Shown: positions 35,090-43,802 of the stretch, piece after piece
How positions within the stretch are numbered: position 1 is the stretch's first letter
Layout: each line of letters starts with the position of its first letter
From: Candidatus Bathyarchaeota archaeon
Lineage (GTDB): Archaea > Thermoproteota > Bathyarchaeia > Bathyarchaeales > Bathycorpusculaceae
Direction: 5' to 3'
NCBI GenBank assembly: GCA_026014745.1
Contig: JAOZHS010000001.1
Coordinates: 1,054,001 to 1,118,000, forward strand
DNA length: 64,000 nucleotides
Notes under the pieces: generated by a model
Databases searched by the model: none
What the model was told of the DNA's origin: nothing
The model's input: only the letters and a program-made list of their open reading frames with translations
Position numbers and translations under genes: made by a program

Positions 35090-36310
35090 TTACTTTGGTT
35101 TGAAGTGTTGTTTAGTTTTGCTAAATATTGCCAGCGCTGCGAAATTGGCGATAAGTGCTAGCAGGATTCCTAAGGGGTATTCTGGGGCGACAAATATGCT
35201 TGAAGTCAGGATAAGGCCAGTTGTTGTTTCTGCCTCTGAGGCGCCCACAATGTTGGTGCCGCTGTAGGTTGCTTTAAAGAAAACTAGGGTGTTCCCACAT
35301 ATGCCCAGACTATCGGGGCAGAAGTCTGCGTTTATTTTCCCATCATCATCCGTGTTCAGGTTTGCTAAAAGTTGCCAGTTCCCCGTTGAACCCACCTTAT
35401 AATATACGCTAACTGACCTATCATGCAAGGGTGAATCGTCTAAGGTCAATTGAGCTACTATAGTGGCATGTTGCCAGTCTGAGCTTGCGGCGAAGCCTGT
35501 TGTAATTGTGCTTGGGCTGAAGTTAATTGATAATGAACTGGCGGGGGGCATCCACTGAGTGACGATAAGTCCAGTGGGTGTTTGAGCTTCTGAGCTGCCT
35601 ACTATATTAGTGCCCGTATAGTTTGCTTTGAAATATACTACCGTGCCGCCTGCAACACCAACCATATCAGGATAAAAATTCCTGCTGATGAAACCATTAG
35701 AATCAGTTAGCTCACTGAAAAAAAGCTGCCAATCAGCTGAATCAACTTTATAATACAACTTAACAGTCCTGCTGTATAAGGGGTCGCCATTTAAGGTTAG
35801 GTGAGCAGTTACTGTGGCATATTCCCTATCACTGGATTTCACAGCGCCAGCCGCAATAGTATCTGGACTAAAGTTTACAGTTAATGCGCTAGCAGGAGGT
35901 AACCACTGCGTTAGAATTAGTCCATCGGCTGTTTCAGCGTTTGAAGCGCCATAACTAGAACTTCCAATAAAAACTGCTTTAAAGTATACTGTTGTGCCTG
36001 CTGGGATACCGTACTTGTCGGGGTAGAAGGTTTTGCTGATTCTACCCTGTGAATCAGTGGTGTCACCGTAAAAAGCTGTCCAGCTTCCAGATAAGTCCAC
36101 TTTATAATAGAGCAGTATTGTTTCGCCGTTTATGGATGCGCCGTTGCTGGTTAGTTGGGCTGTTACCGTTGCATATTGCATATCACTTTCTCTAACAGCG
36201 CCAGCGGCAATGCTGTCTGGGCTAAAGTCCACCGTCAAAGAAGTTGCAGTGCTTGAAAAAGATGGACTCACAAAAAATGATGCAAAAAGTAATGCAGACA
36301 AGATAATCAA
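35090..36310 (-). CDS. surface protein with three Ig-like repeats and C-terminal sorting-type anchor
   Basis: A 406-residue secreted protein. A signal segment (residues 1-20) is followed by three ~115-residue repeats that each begin with a (S/T)L(T/S)(V/I)(D/N)FSP unit and continue ATVTAQLT, LYYKV and VYFKA(T/N)Y. They are beta-rich Ig-like (Big_3/invasin-like) domains. The end, APEYPLG followed by a hydrophobic helix and KTKQHFKPK, resembles the PEFG/PGF archaeosortase-type sorting signal. It is likely anchored at the cell surface, where it binds or structures the envelope. There is no enzyme domain. Confidence 0.75.
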   Translation of the reverse strand: MIILSALLFASFFVSPSFSSTATSLTVDFSPDSIAAGAVRESDMQYATVTAQLTSNGASINGETILLYYKVDLSGSWTAFYGDTTDSQGRISKTFYPDKYGIPAGTTVYFKAVFIGSSSYGASNAETADGLILTQWLPPASALTVNFSPDTIAAGAVKSSDREYATVTAHLTLNGDPLYSRTVKLYYKVDSADWQLFFSELTDSNGFISRNFYPDMVGVAGGTVVYFKANYTGTNIVGSSEAQTPTGLIVTQWMPPASSLSINFSPSTITTGFAASSDWQHATIVAQLTLDDSPLHDRSVSVYYKVGSTGNWQLLANLNTDDDGKINADFCPDSLGICGNTLVFFKATYSGTNIVGASEAETTTGLILTSSIFVAPEYPLGILLALIANFAALAIFSKTKQHFKPK

Positions 36311-36591
36311 ACCATAGACAATGCTGTGGCGACTTTTTATCTGATGCCCTCTCCTAGATGACTCGTCAGTATGGCAAGTGATTGGATTTTCTTTATAACT
36401 CTTTACATATCGTATTTAGGTTGAAACGTTTCACGGCACATTTTTATCGTTTTTATTTTTTTTACATGACTAAAAATGATGGTTACCGAGATGTTAGAAC
36501 CCGCATAATACACTCCTCAAATGAGTGGGGCAGATGTTGCTGGGCGAAACAATTAAGGACAAGACAGCAAGAGTATAAGCGGGCACCTGAC

Positions 36592-36864
36592 ATGCGGATT
36601 CAGTCTTGGCTTAGCAACGTTGGACTGTACATGTTCCTATTCGGAGGCGGCTTCTTCTTGTTTAGCATGTTGGCGTGGCGCGGTTTTTATCTGGTTGACC
36701 GCAACAGCCTGATTCCGTGGATGCGGCTCCAATCCGAGGCGACGTTGGCTTCGATTTATTGGTGGAACTATGTTGTGCTGACGCTTACAGTCGTGAGTTT
36801 AGTTATTGGCCTTGTAGGTTTTGTCGCATATGTTTTTGCGGAGCCAAAACCTCAAGAAAATTAG
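36592..36864 (+). CDS. small membrane protein
   Basis: A 90-residue protein from ATG 36592 with two membrane helices (about 10-30 and 55-80). Longer starts exist at 36466 and 36382, but the added sequence has odd codon usage and no ribosome binding site, so I prefer the short form. The 3' end nearly abuts the KH protein. No known family. Confidence 0.5.
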   Translation: MRIQSWLSNVGLYMFLFGGGFFLFSMLAWRGFYLVDRNSLIPWMRLQSEATLASIYWWNYVVLTLTVVSLVIGLVGFVAYVFAEPKPQEN

Positions 36865-36895
36865 ATAAAAGCTGATTTTAAAAAATGGTGAAGGA

Positions 36896-37468
36896 TTATC
36901 CGGGTGGTTTTTCCCAAAGCTGCATTTTCTCTTTCTTGAGCTCCGTACGTTTGCGCTGCAGATACTTGTAGACGGTGTGATGCTCACAGCCCTCAATGAT
37001 CATTTGTACGGCGTTGCGTGCGGCGTCAGCTTGCTCGAAGCCACCGATGATTCCGACTGTGTGACCATAGACGACGACGTCGGCTTCGGTTAGTTCTTCA
37101 ATTAGCTTTCGCGTTTTGCCTTCAGTGCCGATTATGCGTCCTTTAATGCGTTTGATGTCTGATTCGGAGCGGCCAAAGATGAGACGCAAATCGATTAAGT
37201 CGTAGATGTCGTCTTCGTTACGGATGAGGCGAAATGCCGTGTCAGGTGGGAACCCTCTTCCGATCGCTGTTGCGACGTCTTTGGCTTTGAGCAATATGGA
37301 GGGGTCTTTGGCTCCTTCGAGGAGGGTGATTGTTACGCTGCCTTCTGTTTCCACAACCAGCTTTACTTTGAGTTGTTCTTCGATGTATTGTTTGGTTTTG
37401 CCGTCGGGTCCAATCAGTATGCCGACGCGTTCTTTAGGTATACGAACAAAGGTGTCAAGACCAGCCAT
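36896..37468 (-). CDS. KH-domain rRNA-processing protein (Dim2/Pno1-like)
   Basis: A 190-residue protein with two KH-like units. The GxxG loops are GPDG near residue 20 (VGILIGPDGKTKQYIE) and GTEG near residue 110 (GRIIGTEGKTRKLIEE). Archaeal Dim2/Pno1 homologues bind the 3' end of pre-16S rRNA and act with RIO1 in small-subunit assembly. The ATG overlaps the RIO1 stop, and aIF1A lies upstream, so the three form the classic archaeal translation cluster. Confidence 0.88.
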   Translation of the reverse strand: MAGLDTFVRIPKERVGILIGPDGKTKQYIEEQLKVKLVVETEGSVTITLLEGAKDPSILLKAKDVATAIGRGFPPDTAFRLIRNEDDIYDLIDLRLIFGRSESDIKRIKGRIIGTEGKTRKLIEELTEADVVVYGHTVGIIGGFEQADAARNAVQMIIEGCEHHTVYKYLQRKRTELKKEKMQLWEKPPG

Positions 37469-38262
37469 TACTTTCTAACAACCATGCTATGCAAATCTTC
37501 AACTGGAACTACATTAACATTTAGGCGACTAAAGTATCTATTGAGATTAGCCAAATCCCGTCGCAGCAACATGTCCGCCATAGGATGCTGAACAGAAACT
37601 GACTGGGAAACATCAAACACTACGGGGCGTCCCTTCCACATCATAATGTTATATTCACTAAGGTCGCCATGCACAATCTTAGCTTTCTGATAGAGACGCT
37701 TAACATACGTACAAAGAAGCTTGTAGACGCGTTCGGGGTTAGCGGGAGGCTGCTCTTTTAGCGACGGGGCACTCACGCCGTCTTTCCCAATAAACTCCAT
37801 AAGGACAACGTTGCTTTTGACTGCAATGGGTTTTGGAACAGGCACTTTAGCTTCAGAGGCTTCTTTGAGGTTTCGAAATTCCTTCTGCGCCCAAACCGCC
37901 ATCAGCGAGCGCGTATCATGTTTGACGTCTTTAAAGCGGGGGTCGCCTTCGATGTATTTGTGCATGCCTTTCTTGAATTCAGCCGAGGATGTTAAGTAAA
38001 TTTTTACCGCTAAATCTTTACCTTCTTTGTTTTTGCCCCAATACACTTTGGCTTCTTTTCCGCTACTAACTGCGCCGTTGACTTCGTAGAGTATGCCGCT
38101 GTTGAGCATGTCAAAGACGATTAGGCGGGTGGTTTGGTCAAAAACCTCTTCGACAGTGGCGCGTTCGTTGGATTTGTCGTGGATGAGCATTTTGTCGCGG
38201 CGTTCCACGGTGCGTTCACGGTGGGCGATGCGTTCTCGAGCTTTATGAGACATAACAGTCAC
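37468..38262 (-). CDS. rio1: RIO1 family serine protein kinase
   Basis: An atypical kinase of about 264 residues for 40S/30S maturation. The RIO1 nucleotide loop VSSGKEAKVYWG, the hinge region VVLMEFIG, catalytic HGDLSEYNIMMW and metal-binding FDVSQSV are all present. Its ATPase activity drives release from pre-30S subunits in related species. GTG at 38262 is listed; ATG at 38253 is equally possible. It overlaps the KH gene by one base, and it has a TATA element upstream of its own. Confidence 0.95.
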   Translation of the reverse strand: MTVMSHKARERIAHRERTVERRDKMLIHDKSNERATVEEVFDQTTRLIVFDMLNSGILYEVNGAVSSGKEAKVYWGKNKEGKDLAVKIYLTSSAEFKKGMHKYIEGDPRFKDVKHDTRSLMAVWAQKEFRNLKEASEAKVPVPKPIAVKSNVVLMEFIGKDGVSAPSLKEQPPANPERVYKLLCTYVKRLYQKAKIVHGDLSEYNIMMWKGRPVVFDVSQSVSVQHPMADMLLRRDLANLNRYFSRLNVNVVPVEDLHSMVVRK

Positions 38263-38356
38263 CCATGCTATACAGCGTCAAGTATTTAAAAACACACAAC
38301 TACTGTCAGGTTTAGTAGGCTATAGTACAATCTTGCGAAAGTCCATGGCTTTTCAT

Positions 38357-38370
38357 ACTTTATATAAAGG
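38357..38370 (-). promoter_or_regulatory. TATA element upstream of RIO1
   Basis: ACTTTATATAAAGG lies in the 154-base gap between aIF1A and RIO1. It is nearly palindromic, but only RIO1 has a gene start at a suitable distance (predicted transcription start near 38335). It suggests RIO1 and the KH gene can be expressed apart from aIF1A. Confidence 0.45.
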
Positions 38371-38416
38371 AGAGAGATCGGTTTGAGAGGTACTGCTTAC
38401 TGACCTAAAAAGGGGT

Positions 38417-38722
38417 TTAGAGGGTTAAAAGTCCCTTTCTGCGTAGGTTATCCGCTTGAGCGTGGGTGTACCGCCAGGTGACGTCTCCGCGGGTATCGGT
38501 TTGGAATTCCCATGGGGAAATGATAACTATGTCGCCTTCGCGTATCCAGACGCGGCGTTTCATTTTGCCTCTGATGCGGCAGAGTCGTTCTGCGCCGTCT
38601 TGGCATTTAACCATGATGCGGTCGAATCCGAGTAGTTTGGTGACTACGCCAAGCACTTCGCCTTGGCCTGGATAGACCATTTCGCTAATTGCGCCTTCGC
38701 TTAACACTTTTTTCTTTCCCAA
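38417..38722 (-). CDS. eif1A: translation initiation factor aIF1A
   Basis: A 101-residue OB-fold factor that binds the ribosomal A site during initiation. Characteristic blocks are GQGEVLGVVTKLLG (first strands), CRIRGKMKRRVWIREGD and DIVIISPWEFQ. The C-terminus is short, as in archaeal members. It starts at ATG and is the first gene of the RIO1-KH cluster. Confidence 0.96.
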   Translation of the reverse strand: MGKKKVLSEGAISEMVYPGQGEVLGVVTKLLGFDRIMVKCQDGAERLCRIRGKMKRRVWIREGDIVIISPWEFQTDTRGDVTWRYTHAQADNLRRKGLLTL

Positions 38723-38874
38723 AGGTATGCCTCAGTTAATCGGACAGGATTATGAACAATAGTTTTTTCTCACTTAAAAGCATGTTCATGGCTCTGTACA
38801 GATTCACCAGAAAAACAGATCTCACGCAACAACCTAAATACGCATTAAACACATGATAAGTCAACGGTGACACG

Positions 38875-39435
38875 ATGATTGTAGGCGCAGTGGTTTTAGC
38901 CTCAGAAAAACAAAAAAGCACCGCAAAAAACGGGGCACTCCAGCAACTCAGCGGCAAAACCGTCATCGAAAAAGTCCTCGACACACTCGAAACCGCACAA
39001 ATAACCCCGCAGGTGGCTGTTTTAGGCACCGACCTCGAAGAAGTCATCGAAGCAATTCGGCCTAAACTGGGCAAAGTAAAAATCGCGCTCAACCTCGCAC
39101 CCACACGTGGAAACACGCCATCCTTCCAAACGGGTCTTATCGTCATCTCCAATGTCGAAGCCGCCTTTATGGTGTTAGGCGACCAACCACTCGACCCCGC
39201 AGTTTTGAAGGCACTCACTGAGGCTTTAGAGGGCAACAAGGAGGCTCTGATTGCTCAACCCATCAAAGAAGGCAAAGTGGGATATCCGCTGCTTTTCCGT
39301 CAACCATTATTCGCCCAAATCTTGGGGTTACTAAGCACCCAAACCATACAAGACGTAGTCAACGCCCACAAGGACCATTTGGTCAAGGTTGACGCGTCGC
39401 GGTGGACAATACAGTACACTGACGAGAACTCCTAA
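38875..39435 (+). CDS. MobA-like NTP-transferase, degenerate
   Basis: A 186-residue protein of the MobA/MocA nucleotidyltransferase family, enzymes that attach nucleotides to molybdopterin. The N-terminal signature is abnormal: VVLASEKQKSTAKNGALQQL replaces the usual LAAGxSxRMGxxK loop. The later FMVLGDQPLD, which binds the metal, is intact. It may therefore have changed substrate or lost activity. The gene is divergent from aIF1A. No other molybdenum cofactor gene lies nearby. Confidence 0.75.
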   Translation: MIVGAVVLASEKQKSTAKNGALQQLSGKTVIEKVLDTLETAQITPQVAVLGTDLEEVIEAIRPKLGKVKIALNLAPTRGNTPSFQTGLIVISNVEAAFMVLGDQPLDPAVLKALTEALEGNKEALIAQPIKEGKVGYPLLFRQPLFAQILGLLSTQTIQDVVNAHKDHLVKVDASRWTIQYTDENS

Positions 39436-39488
39436 GCGGCTTGCATTGGCTAAATAGTTCGAGTAGAAAACGCAATCTACATAGAGAA

Positions 39489-39499
39489 CCCTTAAATCC
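39489..39499 (+). promoter_or_regulatory. TATA box for pyrophosphatase
   Basis: CCCTTAAATCC predicts transcription start near 39519, after the upstream TTG at 39510. This favours ATG 39537 as the true start. Confidence 0.45.
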
Positions 39500-39536
39500 G
39501 CGGTGAGGGTTGCCTTCTAAAAAGGTTGATTCCCCG

Positions 39537-40088
39537 ATGAATTTTTGGAGAGACATTCCTGCAGGCGATAACCCCCCTGACCTCTTAAACATGGTCATAG
39601 AAGTTGCTAGCGGTTCACGCGACAAATACGAGTATGCACTCCACTGGGAAGCATTCGTCCTTGACCGCATCATCCCCTCCTCGGTAGTGTTCCCCGTCGA
39701 ATATGGGTTTGTGCCCCAAACATGGTACGACGACCATGACCCCCTCGACATCATGGTTCTTAGCTACTCACACCTCACAATGGGCTGCATCGTCAAAGTC
39801 CGCGTCATAGGCGCCCTAATCATTGAAGACGAGGAAGGCTTAGACGCCAAACTCCTCTCCGTACTGGTAAACGATGCGCGATTCGAAGGTTACCACGACA
39901 TAACCGATGTGCATAAGCATCGACTGGTGGAGATTCAGGAGTTCTTTGAAACATACAAGCGACTTGAACCGCACAAATGGGTTAAAATCCGCGCTTGGAA
40001 AAACGCCAAGGAAGCCCAAGAAATCGTCAAATACGCCATGAAACGCTACCAAGAATTAGCAGAGAAGCCGCCATCAGACCACAAGTGA
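39537..40088 (+). CDS. ppa: inorganic pyrophosphatase (family I)
   Basis: Soluble enzyme of 183 residues that splits pyrophosphate and pulls biosynthetic and acyl-activating reactions forward. Signature elements include EVASGSRDKYEY, VFPVEYGFVPQT and the metal-binding DHDPLDIMV. A C-terminal helix follows DVHKHRLVEIQEFFETYKRLE. The start at 39537 is supported by the position of the TATA box. It pairs metabolically with acs and other AMP-forming enzymes in the window. Confidence 0.96.
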   Translation: MNFWRDIPAGDNPPDLLNMVIEVASGSRDKYEYALHWEAFVLDRIIPSSVVFPVEYGFVPQTWYDDHDPLDIMVLSYSHLTMGCIVKVRVIGALIIEDEEGLDAKLLSVLVNDARFEGYHDITDVHKHRLVEIQEFFETYKRLEPHKWVKIRAWKNAKEAQEIVKYAMKRYQELAEKPPSDHK

Positions 40089-40169
40089 CCCTTGCGCTTG
40101 TGGCTTTTGGGCGGTGGGCTGCTGTAGCTTTAAATCCACACATTCAATTATTGCTTAGAGGCCGATAGA

Positions 40170-40976
40170 GTGTCCTACACATTTAACATCCCCTACCGAA
40201 ACAACGCTAAACTAAAAGCAGTAATGGAACGCATAAAAGAAGACAAGAAACTGCAGACCTATTGGCGATGCAGCAACGTTATGGCAATTGAACGCATGGG
40301 CTTCACCGACCATGGCCCCACACATGTCAAAATCGTCGCCAATCTCGCCCTCAAACTACTCCGCACGCTGGTCGAGAAGAAACTCATCACGCCAAGCATT
40401 GTAGAAAACTATGGCATGAGCATTGATGACGCTGAGGTGGTGGTTGTTTTAGGCTCGATATTTCATGATTTAGGCATGATTGTGCAGCGCCGCAACCATG
40501 AACAATACAGCGCCAATCTCGCGTTGGGCTTTCTCAACAAGCATTTGCCGCCCACCTACAGCGATGAAGAAGTCGCCATAATCACCTCAGAGGTGCTTCA
40601 CTCCATCGTTACCCATGAGCAGCCGCCCAGCAATGAACCCGTAAACCGCATCTTAACCAAAGAAGCCGGCATCGTAGGCATCGCCGACGCCTTGGACATG
40701 GAGGCTGGACGCGCCCGCATACCCTTCCAAGCAGGCAAAATCGACATCCACGCCGTCTCCGCGCTCTCCATCGAGAAAGTAGAGGTTGAAGTAGTGGAAG
40801 GTGGCCAGAAACCGATTAACATCAAAATTAAAATGTCCAACTCCGCAGGCGTGTTCCAAATTGATGAGCTTCTCAAACCGCGTATTGTTAATTCGGGGTT
40901 GGAGCAGTTTTTCCATGTTATCGCGGAGATTACGGGTGAAAAAGAGAATCGTATCATAGAAAAATTCGAAATCTAA
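40170..40976 (+). CDS. HD-domain phosphohydrolase
   Basis: A 268-residue protein starting at GTG. An N-terminal His (TDHGPTHVKIVA) and the HD pair in SIFHDLGMIVQ, followed by LHSIVTHEQP, form the metal site of the HD superfamily. The C-terminal ~70 residues form a separate beta-rich domain. Similar archaeal proteins act on nucleotides or cyclic nucleotides; the substrate is not known. It follows ppa by 80 bases on the same strand. Confidence 0.85.
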   Translation: MSYTFNIPYRNNAKLKAVMERIKEDKKLQTYWRCSNVMAIERMGFTDHGPTHVKIVANLALKLLRTLVEKKLITPSIVENYGMSIDDAEVVVVLGSIFHDLGMIVQRRNHEQYSANLALGFLNKHLPPTYSDEEVAIITSEVLHSIVTHEQPPSNEPVNRILTKEAGIVGIADALDMEAGRARIPFQAGKIDIHAVSALSIEKVEVEVVEGGQKPINIKIKMSNSAGVFQIDELLKPRIVNSGLEQFFHVIAEITGEKENRIIEKFEI

Positions 40977-41051
40977 CCGCCAAAACGTTTGGGGAACCAA
41001 AAAACAAATTATATCCCTACAGCAACCATAGAGCAGCAGGAGACTTAGCTC

Positions 41052-42437
41052 TTGGAGACTCGAAGAGAAATTGATCCTTTAGGCGAACGTCAAATCCCCC
41101 AATCAGCCTACTACGGCATCCAGACGCTTAGGGCAACAGAGAATTTCCCCGTAAGCGGCATCAAAGAACCCGCCGTATTCATCAAAGCCTACGTGTTCAT
41201 CAAAAAAGCCGCAGCCACCGCAAACATGGAGGTGGGCTGGCTTAAACCTGAACTTGCCCAAGCCATAATCGCCGCCTGCAACGAAGTCCTCCAAGACAAA
41301 TTCCTTGACCAGTTCGTTGTGGACGTTTATCAAGCTGGCGCAGGTACATCTTTTAACATGAACGTTAACGAAGTCCTCGCCAACCGAGCACTCGAACTCC
41401 TCGGCAAAGCCAAGGGCGACTACAAAAGCCTCGGTCCCAATGACCACGTTAACATGGCACAATCCACCAACGACACCTTCCCAACCGCACTGCACGTTTC
41501 GGTTTTGATGGCGTTGCAGCCTTTGTTGGTGGCGCTTGACGATTTAGCCGCTGCCTTTGAGGAGTTGGGGAAGAAGAATGCTCATGTGCTTAAGTCTGGT
41601 CGGACGCATCTGCAGGATGCGGTGCCTGTGACGGTTGGGCAAGAGTTTAGCGCATATGGCTCCGCAGTTGCTCATGCTGCTGCTGAGTTGCGTCGTCGCC
41701 AAGAAAACCTCTACATGGTCGCGTTAGGGGGCACTGCAACTGGCACGGGCGCTAACAGTCACCCTGACTACAAACGCCTCGCAATCGCGGAGCTCGCCAA
41801 ACTCACGGGGTTCCCGCTTAAACCTGCCGCTAACAATTTTGAGGCGCTCCAGAGTCACCGTCCCGCCCAGACGGTTTCAAGTGGTCTCAAAGAGTTGGCG
41901 CTTGAGCTTATCCGCATTGCCAATGACCTGCGGCTTCTCGCATCGGGGCCTACCACGGGTTTCAACGAAATCGTTTTGCCTCCTGTGCAGCCTGGCTCCT
42001 CGATTATGCCTGGCAAAGTTAACCCTGTAATGGCGGAGTGCCTTGACATGGTTGCTTACCAAGTGGTCGGCAACGACACAGCTGTTTCGTTGGCGGTGCA
42101 GGCTGGGCAGATGGACCTCAACGTCATGACCCCCGCAGTCGCCTACAATATGCTTAGTAGCATCCAAATCCTCACTAACTATTTGCCTGTGTTTACGGAA
42201 AAATGCGTCCGCGGAATTACCGTCAATGAAGACTGCTGTGAATGTTACCTTGAAAAGAACCCATCGCTGGCGACGTTGTTGGCGCCTAAAATTGGCTATT
42301 TGGAGGCGGCTAAGGTTGCTAAGCAGGCGCAGGCAGAGAAACGCACAGTCAAAGAAGTAGCACTGGAGCGAAAGTTGTTGTCTAAAGAGGAGTTGGATGA
42401 GATTTTTAGCCGAAAAAACCTCCTCAACGAACGATAA
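41052..42437 (+). CDS. aspA: aspartate ammonia-lyase
   Basis: Reversibly splits aspartate into fumarate and ammonia. The protein has 461 residues. The lyase signature GSSIMPGKVNP near residue 320, which contains the catalytic serine loop, is intact. The N-terminal LGERQIPQSAYYGIQTLRA pattern (YYGIQTLRA) matches aspartases better than fumarases, and TGTGANSHPDY resembles aspartase position 2. It starts at TTG with GGAG about 9 bases before. Metabolically it would feed fumarate to central carbon flow. Confidence 0.88.
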   Translation: METRREIDPLGERQIPQSAYYGIQTLRATENFPVSGIKEPAVFIKAYVFIKKAAATANMEVGWLKPELAQAIIAACNEVLQDKFLDQFVVDVYQAGAGTSFNMNVNEVLANRALELLGKAKGDYKSLGPNDHVNMAQSTNDTFPTALHVSVLMALQPLLVALDDLAAAFEELGKKNAHVLKSGRTHLQDAVPVTVGQEFSAYGSAVAHAAAELRRRQENLYMVALGGTATGTGANSHPDYKRLAIAELAKLTGFPLKPAANNFEALQSHRPAQTVSSGLKELALELIRIANDLRLLASGPTTGFNEIVLPPVQPGSSIMPGKVNPVMAECLDMVAYQVVGNDTAVSLAVQAGQMDLNVMTPAVAYNMLSSIQILTNYLPVFTEKCVRGITVNEDCCECYLEKNPSLATLLAPKIGYLEAAKVAKQAQAEKRTVKEVALERKLLSKEELDEIFSRKNLLNER

Positions 42438-42478
42438 CCTTTAGGCCAAACAATGCAGTGAACCCCGCGAACCTGTGC

Positions 42479-42865
42479 TTAGGTGACAGCGTCTTGGGGG
42501 TTGTTAATTGTTGTCGTTGGCTCTTCTTTTGGGGTTGAGGTCTGTTTTTTTATTATAAACGCTAAACCCCCGAATAGTCCCGCCGCGGTCGCTGCTGAGG
42601 TTACGCCGATGACCATCCATGCTTGCCACGGGGGAAGAAAAGTTTCAAGGTACCGCAGAAAGCCAATCAGAAAAAACAGAGAAGCGGCTGCGGTTGTTGT
42701 AATCGCGATAGATAAGAGCACGGTACTTACGATGCTTATGACGAGTAATTTTTTTAGGCGTTGTTTGAAGGCGGCTTCTTGCTTTTTTGTGTACTCTTTG
42801 ATGGCTGCCTTTACTTCGTCAAAGAATTGAGTGATTAAATCTTTAAGGGGGGTAGATTTTGACAA
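42479..42865 (-). CDS. small membrane protein (holin-X-like topology)
   Basis: A 128-residue protein with a ~40-residue amphipathic helix rich in Lys and Glu, then two membrane helices (about 43-68 and 82-104) and a polar tail. This resembles phage-holin superfamily III/Actinobacterial Holin-X-like proteins, but no lysis function is implied. It starts at TTG. The upstream promoter has a palindrome over the expected start of transcription. Confidence 0.6.
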   Translation of the reverse strand: MSKSTPLKDLITQFFDEVKAAIKEYTKKQEAAFKQRLKKLLVISIVSTVLLSIAITTTAAASLFFLIGFLRYLETFLPPWQAWMVIGVTSAATAAGLFGGLAFIIKKQTSTPKEEPTTTINNPQDAVT

Positions 42866-42885
42866 AAAACCGCTTCTCTAGGGGG

Positions 42886-42903
42886 TTACCCATAGATGGG
42901 TAA
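42886..42903 (-). promoter_or_regulatory. palindromic operator candidate
   Basis: TTACCCATAGATGGGTAA is an 18-base perfect inverted repeat with a 2-base centre. It is centred near the transcription start predicted from the TATA element of the adjacent gene, where a bound repressor would block initiation. Confidence 0.5.
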
Positions 42904-42913
42904 AGACATGGGG

Positions 42914-42922
42914 GATTTATAG
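42914..42922 (-). promoter_or_regulatory. TATA element of the small membrane protein gene
   Basis: On this strand the sequence reads CCTATAAAT, about 24 bases before the centre of the palindrome at 42886-42903. Confidence 0.5.
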
Positions 42923-43089
42923 GTGTGTGACTGCCAAACGCCAGCCACACCCGAAATCCAAACAACTGATTTTTGGGGTTTTTGTGGTTGTATTTTTGAG
43001 GTAGCAACATTTTATGAGTCAGCTTACGGTTCTCTCTTTTAGGTTTATGCAACCGTTGCCACAGGCGTGTAGCGGTTGGGTGGGTTTTT

Positions 43090-43770
43090 ATGGGGTTTTC
43101 GGATTATTTTGGGCGGTTTTGGTTTGCTGCGGAACCAATTTTTGGGGTTGTTATGACGCTTGTTTTCCTCGGGATTCTAAACAACGATGCCATCTACACT
43201 TATCCAGAACTTCTAGACAAGGTAGTGAACGCAGTTATTTTGTCTGCGATTTCTTGTTGTATCGCTTGGGGGGTAGTTGATGGCATTTTTTATGCTTGGG
43301 AACAGCATTCTCTGGTCTCCAGAAAGAACCTCATTACCAGCTATACCAAAAATGACGCATTAAAGAGCGAGGGGTTAGAGATGATAGCGGAGGATTTAGA
43401 AGATGGTTATGTCTCGATTCTGGATGATACTGAGAAGTCAAGCGTAGGGGCTATGGTTTTTAAGCGTATGGCGGATTATGCGAAAAAAGAGCGGGTGCCT
43501 GTTAAGGATGATTTGGCGACGATTTTTCTTGATATGGGGTTAAATCTTGGGGCTTGCCTGATAATTCTGCTTCCGCTGATATTGCTGCGTAATGTTGTGG
43601 CGGTTTATGACTTGGTCAATGTTTCCTTCATAACCGCGATTGTTTTGATGTTTATCATCGGAGTTTGGGTAGAAACCCGCAAGAGTTGGCGATTTAAAAT
43701 CCGAAAAGGCGGCTTATATGCCATGTTAGGTTTCCTTATAACCCTGCTAACTTGGTTCTTAGGCGGCTAA
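43090..43770 (+). CDS. membrane protein, VIT1/CCC1-like (tentative)
   Basis: A 226-residue protein with about five hydrophobic helices. The segment AISCCIAWGVVDGIFYAWEQ resembles the first helices of VIT1/CCC1 metal transporters. A soluble, acidic ~90-residue loop follows, then three C-terminal helices. The metal-binding residues of true VIT1 are not evident. It starts at ATG with GGGTGGG upstream. Function is uncertain. Confidence 0.6.
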   Translation: MGFSDYFGRFWFAAEPIFGVVMTLVFLGILNNDAIYTYPELLDKVVNAVILSAISCCIAWGVVDGIFYAWEQHSLVSRKNLITSYTKNDALKSEGLEMIAEDLEDGYVSILDDTEKSSVGAMVFKRMADYAKKERVPVKDDLATIFLDMGLNLGACLIILLPLILLRNVVAVYDLVNVSFITAIVLMFIIGVWVETRKSWRFKIRKGGLYAMLGFLITLLTWFLGG

Positions 43771-43802
43771 AAATCAATAAAAAAGGAAAAAGAAGAAGAA
43801 AG

